This document shows positions 37,590-45,925 of a DNA stretch of 64,000 nt, piece by piece. The stretch covers positions 62,001 through 126,000 of the forward strand of contig NZ_JAIVKX010000017.1 in the NCBI RefSeq assembly GCF_020524285.1, in the 5' to 3' direction. The position numbers and the translations under genes are program-made. The stretch's first letter is position 1. Every line of letters starts with the position of its first letter. Origin of the DNA: Alloyangia pacifica. Lineage in GTDB: Bacteria; Pseudomonadota; Alphaproteobacteria; Rhodobacterales; Rhodobacteraceae. Under the pieces are notes generated by a model, which saw only the letters and a program-made list of their open reading frames with translations, was not told the origin of the DNA and did no database searches.

Positions 37590-37897
37590 GTGGGCACCTC
37601 GTGAGGGTAATGAAATTACATATGTGGCGATGCATGGGTTATTAAATTGCGTGACGCTGCGCAAGCGAAATTTGCCGCGCTGCGGCGCAAACCTTGTGTG
37701 CCACGGCCTAAAGCCGTGCACGATTCTTCGGCGATGGCGCCGAAATGCGTGGAATTTTGGCGTCGTCTCCGGCGCAGGCGTGGAAATCGAGACGGATTTG
37801 CGTGCCATACAGGGCAGAGTGAGCGTCGAAGCCGCGCGGTGCCTCCTCCCATGCACGGGCCCGCAGCACAGCATACACGAACACAGGGAATTCAAGA
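37590..37897. promoter_or_regulatory. Divergent mcl1/dgcN control region
   Basis: The 308-base gap is A/T-rich near mcl1 (37607-37650). It contains TTTGC (37671-37675)-N11-GCAAA (37687-37691), an inverted pair that could be an operator, and a hairpin CACGGC-ctaaa-GCCGTG (37702-37718). No open frame with a credible start is present. Confidence 0.45.
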
Positions 37898-38899
37898 ATG
37901 ATCGAGACGCCGTACCTCCTCTTCCTCGGTGACGCGCCCGACGGCCTGGCCGCCAAGGTGGCCCAGGGCATCAAGGACTGGCGCCCCGAGAACTGCGTTG
38001 GCCAGTTCCGCCTCGAAGGCTGCAAGGCCGACCTCGGGCTGCAGGACATGACCCTCGCCGAAGCCAAGGCCGCCGGCGCCAAGACGCTGGTGATCGGTGT
38101 CGCCAACCGCGGCGGCAAGATCTCCCAGACCTGGAAAAAGGTTCTGGTCGAGGCGCTGGAAGAAGGCTTCGACCTCGCGTCGGGCCTGCACAACCTGCTG
38201 CGCAACGAGGAAGACCTCGCCGCCGTCGCCAAGGCCACGGGCCGGACGCTGCACGACGTGCGCATCCCCTCGGTGCAATACCCGATCGCCAACGGCGAGA
38301 AGCGCACCGGCAAGCGCCTGCTGGCCGTCGGCACCGACTGCTCGGTCGGCAAGATGTACACCGCGCTGGCGATGGACGCCTGCATGCGCGAGAAGGGCAT
38401 GAAGTCGACCTTCCGCGCCACCGGCCAGACCGGCATCCTGATCACCGGCGACGGCGTGCCGCTCGACGCGGTCATCGCCGACTTCATGGCCGGCTCGATC
38501 GAATACCTCACCCCCGACAACGATCCCGATCACTGGGACATCATCGAGGGCCAGGGCTCGCTGTTCCACGTCTCCTACTCGGGCGTGACGCTGGCGCTGG
38601 TGCACGGCGGTCAGCCCGACGCGCTGGTGCTCTGCCACGAGCCGACCCGCACCCACATGCGCGGCCTGCCGGGCTACAAGCTGCCGACGCTGGAAGCCGT
38701 GCGCGACACCGCGCTTGCGCTCGCCAAGGTCGGCAACCCGGACTGCAAGGTGGTCGGCGTGTCGATCAACACCCAGCACATGGGCGACGAGGAGGCCAAG
38801 GCCTATTGCGCCGAGGTCGAGGAAAGCCTCGGCCTGCCCTGCGTCGACCCCTACCGCCACGGTGCGGACCGTCTGGTCGAGGCGCTGGCGGCGGTCTGA
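37898..38899 (+). CDS. dgcN: D-glutamate N-acetyltransferase DgcN (DUF1611)
   Basis: The 333-residue DUF1611 protein has an N-terminal Rossmann-like domain (YLLFLGDAPDGLAAKVAQGI, KTLVIGVANRGGKI) and a C-terminal P-loop-type domain with GTDCSVGKMYTALAM (about residues 146-160), RATGQTGILITGDGVPLDAV, IIEGQGSLFHVSYSG and CHEPTRTHMRGLPGYKLP. In marine bacteria DgcN acetylates D-glutamate and DgcA then racemises N-acetyl-D-glutamate to the L form. Its direct neighbour here is dgcA. It is probably the first gene of the operon and divergent from mcl1. Biochemical identity is inferred from family and gene order. Confidence 0.88.
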   Translation: MIETPYLLFLGDAPDGLAAKVAQGIKDWRPENCVGQFRLEGCKADLGLQDMTLAEAKAAGAKTLVIGVANRGGKISQTWKKVLVEALEEGFDLASGLHNLLRNEEDLAAVAKATGRTLHDVRIPSVQYPIANGEKRTGKRLLAVGTDCSVGKMYTALAMDACMREKGMKSTFRATGQTGILITGDGVPLDAVIADFMAGSIEYLTPDNDPDHWDIIEGQGSLFHVSYSGVTLALVHGGQPDALVLCHEPTRTHMRGLPGYKLPTLEAVRDTALALAKVGNPDCKVVGVSINTQHMGDEEAKAYCAEVEESLGLPCVDPYRHGADRLVEALAAV

Positions 38900-38928
38900 G
38901 CCTTTTGGCAGACTGACCACGACAACGG

Positions 38929-38948
38929 CCCCGGCGAAAACGCCGGGG
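38929..38948 (+). other. Intercistronic hairpin between dgcN and dgcA
   Basis: A perfect 8-bp stem CCCCGGCG/CGCCGGGG with AAAA loop has no T-tract, so it more likely protects or processes the mRNA than terminates it. Confidence 0.5.
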
Positions 38949-38983
38949 TCCGATGAACTAATGAACATGAAAGGGGCAGGGTC

Positions 38984-39949
38984 TTGAGCATCGAGGTCAC
39001 CCGCGACACCTTCAAGCTGGCGCAGGTCTTCACCATCTCGCGCGGCAGCCGCACCGAGGCACATGTGATCACCGTGAAGATCACCCGCGGCGGTTTCACC
39101 GGGTACGGCGAATGCGTGCCCTACGCGCGCTACGACGAGACGCTCGACAGCGTCGAGGCCCAGATCAAGTCGCTGCCGCAGGATGTCACCCGCGATGCGC
39201 TGCAGGAACTGCTGCCGTCGGGCGCCGCCCGCAACGCGGTCGACTGCGCGCTCTGGGACCTGGAAGCCAAGACCGCCGGGAAGCGCGTCTGGGAGTTGCT
39301 GGACCTGCCTGCGCCGCAGCCCGAGGTGACCGCCTACACGCTTTCGCTCGCCGCCCCCGAGGAGATGCAGGCGCAGGCCGCCAAGAATGCCTTCCGCCCG
39401 CTGCTGAAGGTGAAGCTCGGCACCCCCGAGGATCTGCCGCGCCTTGAAGCCGTGCGCGCCGGGGCACCGGCCAGCACCATCATCGTCGATGCCAACGAGG
39501 GATGGACACCCGAAGTCTACGCCGAGCTGGCGCCGCACCTGCAGCGCCTCGGCGTGGCCATGGTCGAACAGCCGCTGCCCGCGGGCGACGACGACGCGCT
39601 CTTCGGCATGGACCGCCCGGTCCCGATCTGCGCCGACGAGAGCTGCCACGACCGCGCCTCGCTGCCGAAGCTCAAGGGCAAGTACGACATCGTCAACATC
39701 AAGCTCGACAAGACCGGCGGTCTGACCGAGGCGCTGGAGCTGCTCGAGGCCGCCAAGGCCGAGGGCTACGGCATCTTCGTCGGCTGCATGGTCGGCAGCT
39801 CGCTGGCCATGGCCCCCGCGGTGATCGTTGCGCAGGGCGCGCAATACGTCGATCTCGACGCGCCGCTGCTGCTCGGCGAGGACCGCGATCCGAAGCTGCT
39901 CTACGACGACGCGGGCGTGCACGCCCCCGAGGCGGCGCTCTGGGGCTGA
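38984..39949 (+). CDS. dgcA: N-acetyl-D-glutamate racemase DgcA (enolase superfamily, dipeptide-epimerase type)
   Basis: The 321-residue enolase-superfamily protein starts at TTG behind AAGGGGCAGG. It has the N-terminal capping domain (GYGECVPYARYDET) and a barrel with the Lys base LKVKLG (about residue 147), metal ligands in IIVDANEGW, VEQPLP and CADES, and the second Lys in INIKLDKTGGLTEAL. This is the dipeptide-epimerase pattern. In D-glutamate catabolism DgcA inverts N-acetyl-D-glutamate after DgcN. Gene order dgcN-dgcA-transaminase fits. An ATG at 38961 is out of frame. L-Ala-D/L-Glu epimerase for peptidoglycan peptides is the alternative. Confidence 0.88.
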   Translation: MSIEVTRDTFKLAQVFTISRGSRTEAHVITVKITRGGFTGYGECVPYARYDETLDSVEAQIKSLPQDVTRDALQELLPSGAARNAVDCALWDLEAKTAGKRVWELLDLPAPQPEVTAYTLSLAAPEEMQAQAAKNAFRPLLKVKLGTPEDLPRLEAVRAGAPASTIIVDANEGWTPEVYAELAPHLQRLGVAMVEQPLPAGDDDALFGMDRPVPICADESCHDRASLPKLKGKYDIVNIKLDKTGGLTEALELLEAAKAEGYGIFVGCMVGSSLAMAPAVIVAQGAQYVDLDAPLLLGEDRDPKLLYDDAGVHAPEAALWG

Positions 39950-39960
39950 GACCCGCGGCT

Positions 39961-39981
39961 GCCGGAGCGCCGAGCTCCGGC
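39961..39981 (+). other. Hairpin between dgcA and the transaminase gene
   Basis: A perfect 8-bp stem GCCGGAGC/GCTCCGGC with loop gccga lies 11 nt after dgcA and has no T-tract, which makes it the second such element in this operon. Confidence 0.5.
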
Positions 39982-40108
39982 GCCCCGAACAAAATCTGGA
40001 CTACACCGGCATGACGGGTTGCCTGCGCGGCTCAATGTGATCGAGCGGGCTTGACCCCGGGTCCGCTTTGGCGGAACTGACCCACAGCGAATTATGGAGA
40101 GAGCTGCA

Positions 40109-40969
40109 ATGCGCACCGTATACGTCAATGGCGAGTACCTGCCCGAGACCGAGGCCAAGGTGTCGATCTTCGACCGGGCCTTCCTGATGGCCGACGGGGT
40201 CTACGAGGTGACCTCGGTTCTCGGCGGCAAGCTGATCGATTTCGACGGCCACGCCAAGCGTCTCGCCCGCTCGCTGAAGGAGCTGGACATGAAGGCGCCC
40301 TGCACCGAGGACGAGCTGCTGGCGATCCACCGCGAGCTGGTGGCGCGCAACGAGATCACCGATGGCCTCGTCTACCTGCAGGTCACCCGAGGCTCCGCCG
40401 GCGACCGCGATTTCGCCTTCCCCGACCCCGAAACCACCGAGCCGACGCTGGTGCTCTTCACCCAGAACAAGCCCGGCCTCGCCGACAACCCGGCGGCCAA
40501 GAAGGGCATGAAGGTGATCTCGCTCGAGGATATCCGCTGGGGCCGCCGCGACATCAAGACCGTGCAGCTCCTCTACCCGTCGATGGCCAAGATGGCGGCC
40601 AAAAAAGCCGGCTGCGACGATGCGTGGTTCGTCGAGGACGGCAAGGTGACCGAGGGCTCGTCGAACAACGCCTATATCGTCAAGGGCGGCAAGATCATCA
40701 CCCGCGAGCTGTCGACCGACATCCTGCACGGCATCACCCGCGCCGCCGTGCTGCGCTTCGCCAAGGAAGCGCAGATGGTGGTCGAGGAGCGCAGCTTCAC
40801 CATCGACGAGGCGAAAGAGGCCGACGAGGCCTTCGTCACCTCGGCCTCGAGCTTCGTGATGCCGGTGGTCGAGCTGGACGGTGCCAAGATCGGCACCGGC
40901 GCCCCGGGTTCGGTCGCCGCGCGCCTGCGCGAGATCTACCTCGAGGAAAGCATGAAGGCGGCTGTCTGA
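40109..40969 (+). CDS. dat: D-amino-acid transaminase (class IV PLP enzyme)
   Basis: The 286-residue fold-type IV aminotransferase has the N-terminal VYVNGEYLPETEAKVSIFDRAFLMADGVYEVTSV, the PLP Lys in RRDIKTVQLLYPSMAK (about residue 150), and the cofactor-binding DDAWFVEDGKVTEGSSNNAYIV. The EGSSNN and FDRAFLMADG features fit D-amino-acid transaminase more than BCAT or ADCL. It would move amino groups between D-alanine and D-glutamate, which suits the neighbouring dgcN-dgcA. The start at 40109 follows GGAGAGAG; an upstream ATG at 40094 is less likely. A terminator follows. Confidence 0.9.
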   Translation: MRTVYVNGEYLPETEAKVSIFDRAFLMADGVYEVTSVLGGKLIDFDGHAKRLARSLKELDMKAPCTEDELLAIHRELVARNEITDGLVYLQVTRGSAGDRDFAFPDPETTEPTLVLFTQNKPGLADNPAAKKGMKVISLEDIRWGRRDIKTVQLLYPSMAKMAAKKAGCDDAWFVEDGKVTEGSSNNAYIVKGGKIITRELSTDILHGITRAAVLRFAKEAQMVVEERSFTIDEAKEADEAFVTSASSFVMPVVELDGAKIGTGAPGSVAARLREIYLEESMKAAV

Positions 40970-41007
40970 GCCTTCGCCTTTCGGGTTGAGACTTTCGCGT
41001 TGAGACC

Positions 41008-41041
41008 GGCGCCGCTCCGCAAGGGGCGGCGCCCTTCTTTG
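41008..41041 (+). terminator. Intrinsic terminator of the D-amino-acid operon
   Basis: An 11-bp stem (41008-41018 with 41023-41033, one G-U pair) is capped by the GCAA tetraloop and followed by CTTCTTT. It separates convergent transcripts. Confidence 0.8.
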
Positions 41042-41063
41042 GGGAAGTCTTGCCCGGCGCGCC

Positions 41064-42245
41064 TCAGCTCTTGGCCAGTCGCTCCGCCGCGGCCCGCCCG
41101 GCCCAGAGCCCGGTGGCGAGGCAGCCGGTCAGCAGGTAGCCGCCCGTCGGCGCCTCCCAGTCGAGCATCTCGCCCGCCACGAAGACCCCCGGCCGTGCCT
41201 TCAACATGAGCCCGGCGTCCAGCGCCGCGAAGGGCACGCCGCCCGCGACCGAGATCGCCTCGTCCAGTGGCCGCAGTCCTTCGTGCGGCACCGGCAGCGC
41301 CTTCAGCAGCGCCGCCAGTGCGGCGGGCTCCTCGGGCAGCGGGCGGGCGCATTCCATCAACAGCGCACGGCAGGCGGGGGACAGGTTGACCACCTTGCGC
41401 AGGTGGTTCGACAAGCTCTGCTTGCCGCGCGGCCGCGCGAGGCGCTTCGCGAGCGTGGCAAGCTCGACATCGGGGCAGAGGTCGACGGTCAGCGCCGCGC
41501 CCTCGCGCAACGCCGGGGAGAGCGGGTAGAGCCCGCCGCCCTCCAGCCCGCGCGCCGAGATCACCGCCTCGCCGCGCGAGACCAGATCGCCGGCGTGGAA
41601 GGCCACGCCCTTCAGCGGCGCGCCGAACTGCGGCTTCATATGCGCTGACCAGTCGACGCAGAGCCCGGCATTGGCCGGGGCGAAAGGCGTGACCGGCAGG
41701 CCCGCATCGCGGAAGATCCCGGCCCACTGCCCGTCCGACCCGAGCCGGGCCCAGCTGGCCCCGCCGAGCGCCAGAACGGTGACGTCGGGGGTCAGCCGCA
41801 GCGCGCCCTCGGGCGTTTCCATCGACACCGCGTCGCCGTCCCATCCGGTCCAGCGCCAGCGAACGTGCCGCTCCAGCCCCATGCCGTCGAGCCGCGCCAG
41901 CCAGGCGCGCAGCAGCGGCGAGGCCTTCATCCCATGCGGAAAGACCCGCCCGGTGGAGCCGGTGAACAGCGTCTGCCCGAGCCCCTCGGCCCAATGCATC
42001 ACCTCCTCGGGCGGGAAGGCCGAGAGCATCGGGCGCAGGGCCGGGGCAGCGGCGCCGTAGTTCGACACGAAGGCCGGCAGCGGCTCGGCCTTGGTCAGGT
42101 TCAGCCCCGACTTGCCCGCCATCAGCAGCTTGCGCCCGAGCGAGGGCTTGGCCTCGGCCAGCACCACCGCATGGCCCGCCGAGAGCAGCGCATCCGCCGC
42201 CATCAGCCCCGCCGGTCCGCCGCCGATTACCAGCGCGCCGCTCAT
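41064..42245 (-). CDS. FAD-dependent oxidoreductase of the HI0933/BaiN family
   Basis: The 393-residue flavoprotein begins with a dinucleotide motif (ALVIGGGPAGLMAADALLSAG). It continues with GRKLLMAGKSGLNLTKAEP (the SGxGRCN-like stretch of the family), LALGGASWARLGSDGQW, and a C-terminal FVAGEMLDWEAPTGGYLLTGCLATG. It belongs to the group annotated as aminoacetone oxidase-like or TIGR03862 flavoproteins; actual substrate unknown. The start at 42245 is the first residue of the dinucleotide fold; longer frames are artefacts. It stands between two unrelated genes. Confidence 0.88.
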   Translation of the reverse strand: MSGALVIGGGPAGLMAADALLSAGHAVVLAEAKPSLGRKLLMAGKSGLNLTKAEPLPAFVSNYGAAAPALRPMLSAFPPEEVMHWAEGLGQTLFTGSTGRVFPHGMKASPLLRAWLARLDGMGLERHVRWRWTGWDGDAVSMETPEGALRLTPDVTVLALGGASWARLGSDGQWAGIFRDAGLPVTPFAPANAGLCVDWSAHMKPQFGAPLKGVAFHAGDLVSRGEAVISARGLEGGGLYPLSPALREGAALTVDLCPDVELATLAKRLARPRGKQSLSNHLRKVVNLSPACRALLMECARPLPEEPAALAALLKALPVPHEGLRPLDEAISVAGGVPFAALDAGLMLKARPGVFVAGEMLDWEAPTGGYLLTGCLATGLWAGRAAAERLAKS

Positions 42246-42354
42246 GCCGCGGCCTCGGGTCGGTGCCCCGAGGGCGGAAGGTCGTTGATTGGGGCTGTGG
42301 TGTCGTGCATGCCTCCGTCTTGCCTCGGCGCGGCGCCGGGCGCAAGTTTCCGAA

Positions 42355-42657
42355 ATGGAAGATATCGATCCCATCTGCCCGCTCTGCCTGCGTCCGATCC
42401 CGCCGGAGGCGAAGCAGAGCCTGCATCACCTCATACCGCGGCTGAAGGGCGGCAAGGGCGGACCGGTGGTGCGGCTGCACCAGATCTGCCACAACGAGAT
42501 CCATGCCACCTTCACCGAGGCCGAGCTGGCGCGCGACTTCAACACGCCCGAGGCGCTGCGCGCCCATCCGCGGATGGCGGGGTTTCTGCAGTGGGTCGCC
42601 AAGCGCCCGCCGACCTTCCACGCGCGCAGCCCCGGCGGGCGGCGCAAGAAGCGCTGA
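42355..42657 (+). CDS. Small HNH-endonuclease-like protein
   Basis: The 100-residue protein has two Cys near the N-terminus (CPLCLRP), LHHLIPRLKGG, and QICHNEIHATF. These give a C-C-H-H/HNH pattern with a catalytic-like HH and Asn/His in CHNEIH. It resembles short bacterial HNH proteins of unknown role (nicking, repair, or a remnant). Its ATG lacks a clear GGAGG. It ends convergent with the next gene, 10 bases away. No phage or restriction genes are adjacent. Confidence 0.75.
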   Translation: MEDIDPICPLCLRPIPPEAKQSLHHLIPRLKGGKGGPVVRLHQICHNEIHATFTEAELARDFNTPEALRAHPRMAGFLQWVAKRPPTFHARSPGGRRKKR

Positions 42658-42667
42658 CCGCGCTGGC

Positions 42668-43855
42668 CTACTCCACCGGCGCGCCGAAGACCGCGATCAC
42701 CAGCCCCAGCAGCGCCAGCGCCTCGAACGCCAGGGCCTTCCTGCGGTGCCCGTCGGCCCGGGCGCCCAGGGCCGCGATACCCGCCTGCAGCGCGTAGTAG
42801 AGCGCGAAGGCGCGGCTGGCGAAGGCGATGATCTCGAAGACATCCAGCGTCCATGTGAGCAGCAGCCCCAGGCCCACCAGCAGCGCGTAGGCGGTTCGTA
42901 TCCGGATGCGGCGGCGGGTCAGCTCCTCGACCAGCCCGCCCGCGCCGCCGGTGTCGGCCACCGCGGCGCTGAACTGCGCCGCCAGCGCCGCGCCGGTCAG
43001 CATCAGCGGCAGGATCGGCGCCACCAGCCCCATCAGCCCGATGATCGCCGTCTCGCTGGCATCGCCGGTGCCGGGCGGGAAGACATAGGCGATGAGCCCG
43101 ATATAGGCCATGTAGATCAGGGCCGAGAGCCCCTGCGCCAGCTTCATTGCGCGGATCCGGGTGGGGGCGGTGTACTCGGCGCCGAGATAGCGCGTGGTCT
43201 CGAAGCCCTGCACCGTGACGATCAGCCCGAAGCCCAGCGTCAGCGCCGCCCAGCCGGTCAGGGTCGGTGGGTTGGCGAGCAGCGCCCCGGTCTCGGCCTT
43301 GTCCCAGAAATAGGCGGCGAGCCCGGCCAGGAGCCCGGCGATGATCGCCAGCTTCAGCCCCACGGCGACCTGCTCCATCCGCTCCAGGGCTGAAAAGCCC
43401 CGTGTCCAGCCGACCCCGAGCACCAGCAGGAACATCGCGGAGGTCAGCAGCTCGGCGTGGATCGGGTCGTTCCAGGGCGTGAGGCGCGTGCCGAAGGCGC
43501 CGAAGAGGTTGAGGTAATAGGCCACCGAGATCACGTAGGCGAAGGCCAGCGCCCAGGAGGCGCCGCTTTCCAGCCGTTCCTCGGCGGCGCTGCGCGCTCC
43601 GCGCGCCCGGCGCGCGATATTGAAACGCACCGCCGCCCCGAAGCACCAGGCGCCGAGACAGAGTGCCGCCATCACCGCCGGCGCCCAGATGCCGTAGGCG
43701 GATTCGAGGATCGGCCCCAGCACCAGGAAACCGCTGCCGATGATCGAGGCCAGGGGGGTGACGGTGGCGCGCCAGAGCCGCGCGCGGGACAGGCGGGGCC
43801 AGAGCAGCAGGAGCGCGGTGCAGAGCGCCGCGCCGAGGATCAGGGCAGTCATCAT
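42668..43855 (-). CDS. APC-like membrane permease, 10-12 helices
   Basis: The 395-residue polytopic protein has the first helix ALILGAALCTALLLLW, the typical APC-type GSGFLVLGPIL (after helix 2) and helices to residue about 390. It resembles amino-acid/polyamine permeases, but the family signature is weak and the substrate unknown. A run of aromatic/hydrophobic residues and VQGFETTRYLGAEY fits the AAT/APC group. It starts at ATG (43855, with a second ATG one codon on) before an unremarkable site. It is divergent from ybgC. Confidence 0.65.
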   Translation of the reverse strand: MMTALILGAALCTALLLLWPRLSRARLWRATVTPLASIIGSGFLVLGPILESAYGIWAPAVMAALCLGAWCFGAAVRFNIARRARGARSAAEERLESGASWALAFAYVISVAYYLNLFGAFGTRLTPWNDPIHAELLTSAMFLLVLGVGWTRGFSALERMEQVAVGLKLAIIAGLLAGLAAYFWDKAETGALLANPPTLTGWAALTLGFGLIVTVQGFETTRYLGAEYTAPTRIRAMKLAQGLSALIYMAYIGLIAYVFPPGTGDASETAIIGLMGLVAPILPLMLTGAALAAQFSAAVADTGGAGGLVEELTRRRIRIRTAYALLVGLGLLLTWTLDVFEIIAFASRAFALYYALQAGIAALGARADGHRRKALAFEALALLGLVIAVFGAPVE

Positions 43856-44026
43856 GCGCGCAAGCTAATCCCATGCGAGGCCGAAGGAAATGCGACATTG
43901 CCGGCGACGTTTCCGTCGATGTTCCCGGGCGGCCCGGCAGGCTTGCGGGCGGGCGGGGCGCGCACTAGGGTCGCGGCGCGACAGGAGGCGGGCGGCAGCG
44001 CCGCCGCAGGCAGCAAGGAGCGGCGC

Positions 44027-44416
44027 ATGGCCCACGAGTTTCCGGTGCGGGTCTATTACGAGGACACCGACATGGCGGGGATCGTCTATCACGCCAACTA
44101 CCTCAAATACATCGAGCGCGCCCGCTCCGACTGGGTGCGCGCCCGCGGCATCGACCAGAACGCCCTGCGCGAGGCCGAGGGCATCGTCTTCGTGGTGCGG
44201 CGGCTCGAGGCCGACTACCTCGCCCCGGCCCGCTTCGACGAGGAGCTGGTGGTGCGCACCGAGGTGAAATCGGTCTCCGGCGTGCGGCTCGGGCTGACCC
44301 AGGAGGTGCAGCGCGATGGCAAGCCGCTGTTCCGCGCCGAGGTGACGCTGGTGGCGATCACCTCCGACGGCCACCCGGCGCGGCTGCCCGGCGCCATCCG
44401 CCGGCAGATGCACTGA
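44027..44416 (+). CDS. ybgC: Acyl-CoA thioesterase YbgC, first gene of the Tol-Pal cluster
   Basis: The 129-residue hotdog-fold thioesterase hydrolyses acyl-CoA or acyl-carrier substrates and is usually encoded with tol-pal. It has VRVYYEDTDMAGIVYHANYLKYIERARSDW, with catalytic Asp in EDTDMAG and His/Asn in VYHANYL, then the beta sheet with RFDEELVVRTEV. It follows CAAGGAG; the longer upstream frame is spurious. A dispersed repeat separates it from tolQ. Confidence 0.92.
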   Translation: MAHEFPVRVYYEDTDMAGIVYHANYLKYIERARSDWVRARGIDQNALREAEGIVFVVRRLEADYLAPARFDEELVVRTEVKSVSGVRLGLTQEVQRDGKPLFRAEVTLVAITSDGHPARLPGAIRRQMH

Positions 44417-44444
44417 GCGCGGCGCCGGAGCCAAGCGTCCGGTC

Positions 44445-44512
44445 TTTCGCCTAGGCGAAAATATCCCGGGGGAGGCCGCGCGCAGGCGCGGACGGGGGCA
44501 GCGCCCCCCTTG
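44445..44512. repeat. Dispersed intergenic repeat, copy 1
   Basis: It begins with the palindrome TTTCGCCTAGGCGAAA (44445-44460), followed by AATATCCCGGGGGAG and a GC hairpin. A near-identical copy is at 62367-62433. Confidence 0.8.
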
Positions 44513-44724
44513 CGGGCGGGCCCGCCGGCCGGCGCCGGGCCGGGATGGCGCGATAATGGCCCGGCTTCCCCTGCGGAAATGGGCGACTTCCTGCGGAAAC
44601 GTGCCGGTTTTGCACGGGCGATGACGTCAATGTGTTGGTGGTGCGCCTGCAAATCGGCTACACAGGCCGGTAATCAGAGCCTCGAACAGAGGCCAATTCA
44701 TAGCCCATGAGGAAGAGCAGGCTT

Positions 44725-45420
44725 ATGGACGCAAATACCCTCGCGCTCGCGCAGGAGATCGACTTCTCCATGTGGGGGCTCTTCGCCCGTGCCACGCTGA
44801 CCGTCAAGCTGGTGATGCTGATGCTGATCCTGTCGTCGGTCTGGGCCTGGGCCATCATCTTCGAAAAGATCGTCGCCTATCGCAAGGCGCGCCGCGAGGC
44901 CGCGGTCTTCGACCGTGCCTTCTGGTCCGGTGAGCCGCTCGACGAGCTCTTCGACCAGATCGGCCCCGAGCCGCGCGGTCGCGCGCAGCGGGTCTTTGCC
45001 GCGGGCATGACCGAATGGCGGCGCTCGCACCGCGGCGACGGCGGGATGATCGCCAATGCCTCGGCGCGGATCGACCGCTCGATGGACGTGGCGATCCAGA
45101 AAGAGGCCGAGGACCTGCAGCGCGGCCTGCCGGTGCTGGCCACGGTCGCCTCGGCGGCGCCCTTCGTCGGCCTCTTCGGCACGGTCTGGGGCATCATGCA
45201 CGCCTTCATCGAGATCGCGCAGCAGCAGGACACCTCGCTGGTCGTCGTGGCCCCCGGCATCGCCGAGGCGCTCTTCGCCACGGCGCTGGGTCTGGTCGCG
45301 GCGATCCCGGCGGTGATCTTCTACAACAAGCTCTCGGCCGACTCGGACCGGGTGATCGCGGGCTACGAGGCCTTTGCCGACGAGTTCTCGACCATCCTCT
45401 CGCGCCAGCTGGATTCCTGA
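44725..45420 (+). CDS. tolQ: Tol-Pal motor protein TolQ
   Basis: This 231-residue inner-membrane ion-motor stator subunit (ExbB/MotA family) has three helices: [27 protein letters not shown], then [26 protein letters not shown] (with the conserved GLFGTVWGI), and [29 protein letters not shown]. It works with TolR to drive TolA. The start at 44725 follows GAGGAAG; the upstream ATG at 44707 lacks a site. tolR follows after three bases. Confidence 0.95.
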   Translation: MDANTLALAQEIDFSMWGLFARATLTVKLVMLMLILSSVWAWAIIFEKIVAYRKARREAAVFDRAFWSGEPLDELFDQIGPEPRGRAQRVFAAGMTEWRRSHRGDGGMIANASARIDRSMDVAIQKEAEDLQRGLPVLATVASAAPFVGLFGTVWGIMHAFIEIAQQQDTSLVVVAPGIAEALFATALGLVAAIPAVIFYNKLSADSDRVIAGYEAFADEFSTILSRQLDS

Positions 45421-45423
45421 TCC

Positions 45424-45915
45424 ATGGCCGGGGGCGTGATGAAAAAGGGAGGCGGCGGGGGCCGCCGTCGGCGGCGCCGCAGCGGCGGCGGGGGCCAGCC
45501 CATGGCCGAGATCAACGTCACGCCGATGGTGGACGTGATGCTGGTGCTGCTGATCATCTTCATGGTCGCCGCGCCGCTGCTGACCGTCGGCGTGCCGGTG
45601 GAGCTGCCGAAGACCGCGGCCTCCTCGTTGCCGAACGAGGCCGAGGAGCCGCTGACCGTGACCATCGCCGCGGACGGCATGGTGATGATCCAGACCAGCG
45701 AAGTGCCGATGGACGAGCTGACGCCGCGCCTGCAGGCGATCGCTGCCGAGCGCAGCGACGACCGCATCTTCCTGCGGGCCGACGGCTCGGTGCCCTATGA
45801 CACCGTCGCCAAGGTGATGGGCGCGCTGAACCGTGGCGGCTTCTCGTCGATCGGCCTGGTGACCGACGCCGGTGGTCCGACGCTGGATGGTTCGGCCCCG
45901 GCGGCCGGCAACTGA
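45424..45915 (+). CDS. tolR: Tol-Pal motor protein TolR
   Basis: The 163-residue ExbD family protein has a Gly/Arg-rich cytoplasmic N-terminus ([16 protein letters not shown]), one helix ([24 protein letters not shown], with the proton-relay Asp in PMVDV) and a periplasmic C-terminal domain. It partners TolQ and TolA. The charged Gly/Arg stretch is longer than in E. coli. TolA starts 11 bases after the stop. Confidence 0.95.
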   Translation: MAGGVMKKGGGGGRRRRRRSGGGGQPMAEINVTPMVDVMLVLLIIFMVAAPLLTVGVPVELPKTAASSLPNEAEEPLTVTIAADGMVMIQTSEVPMDELTPRLQAIAAERSDDRIFLRADGSVPYDTVAKVMGALNRGGFSSIGLVTDAGGPTLDGSAPAAGN

Positions 45916-45925
45916 GGGAGCGCCC

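Noticed and set aside
38961-38987. ATGs at 38961 and 38967 as possible dgcA starts
   Set aside because: They are out of frame with dgcA and reach a stop within a few codons; the TTG at 38984 fits.
42355-42657. HNH-like protein as part of a restriction or phage-defence system
   Set aside because: No methyltransferase, integrase, helicase or toxin gene adjoins it; the neighbours are housekeeping-type.
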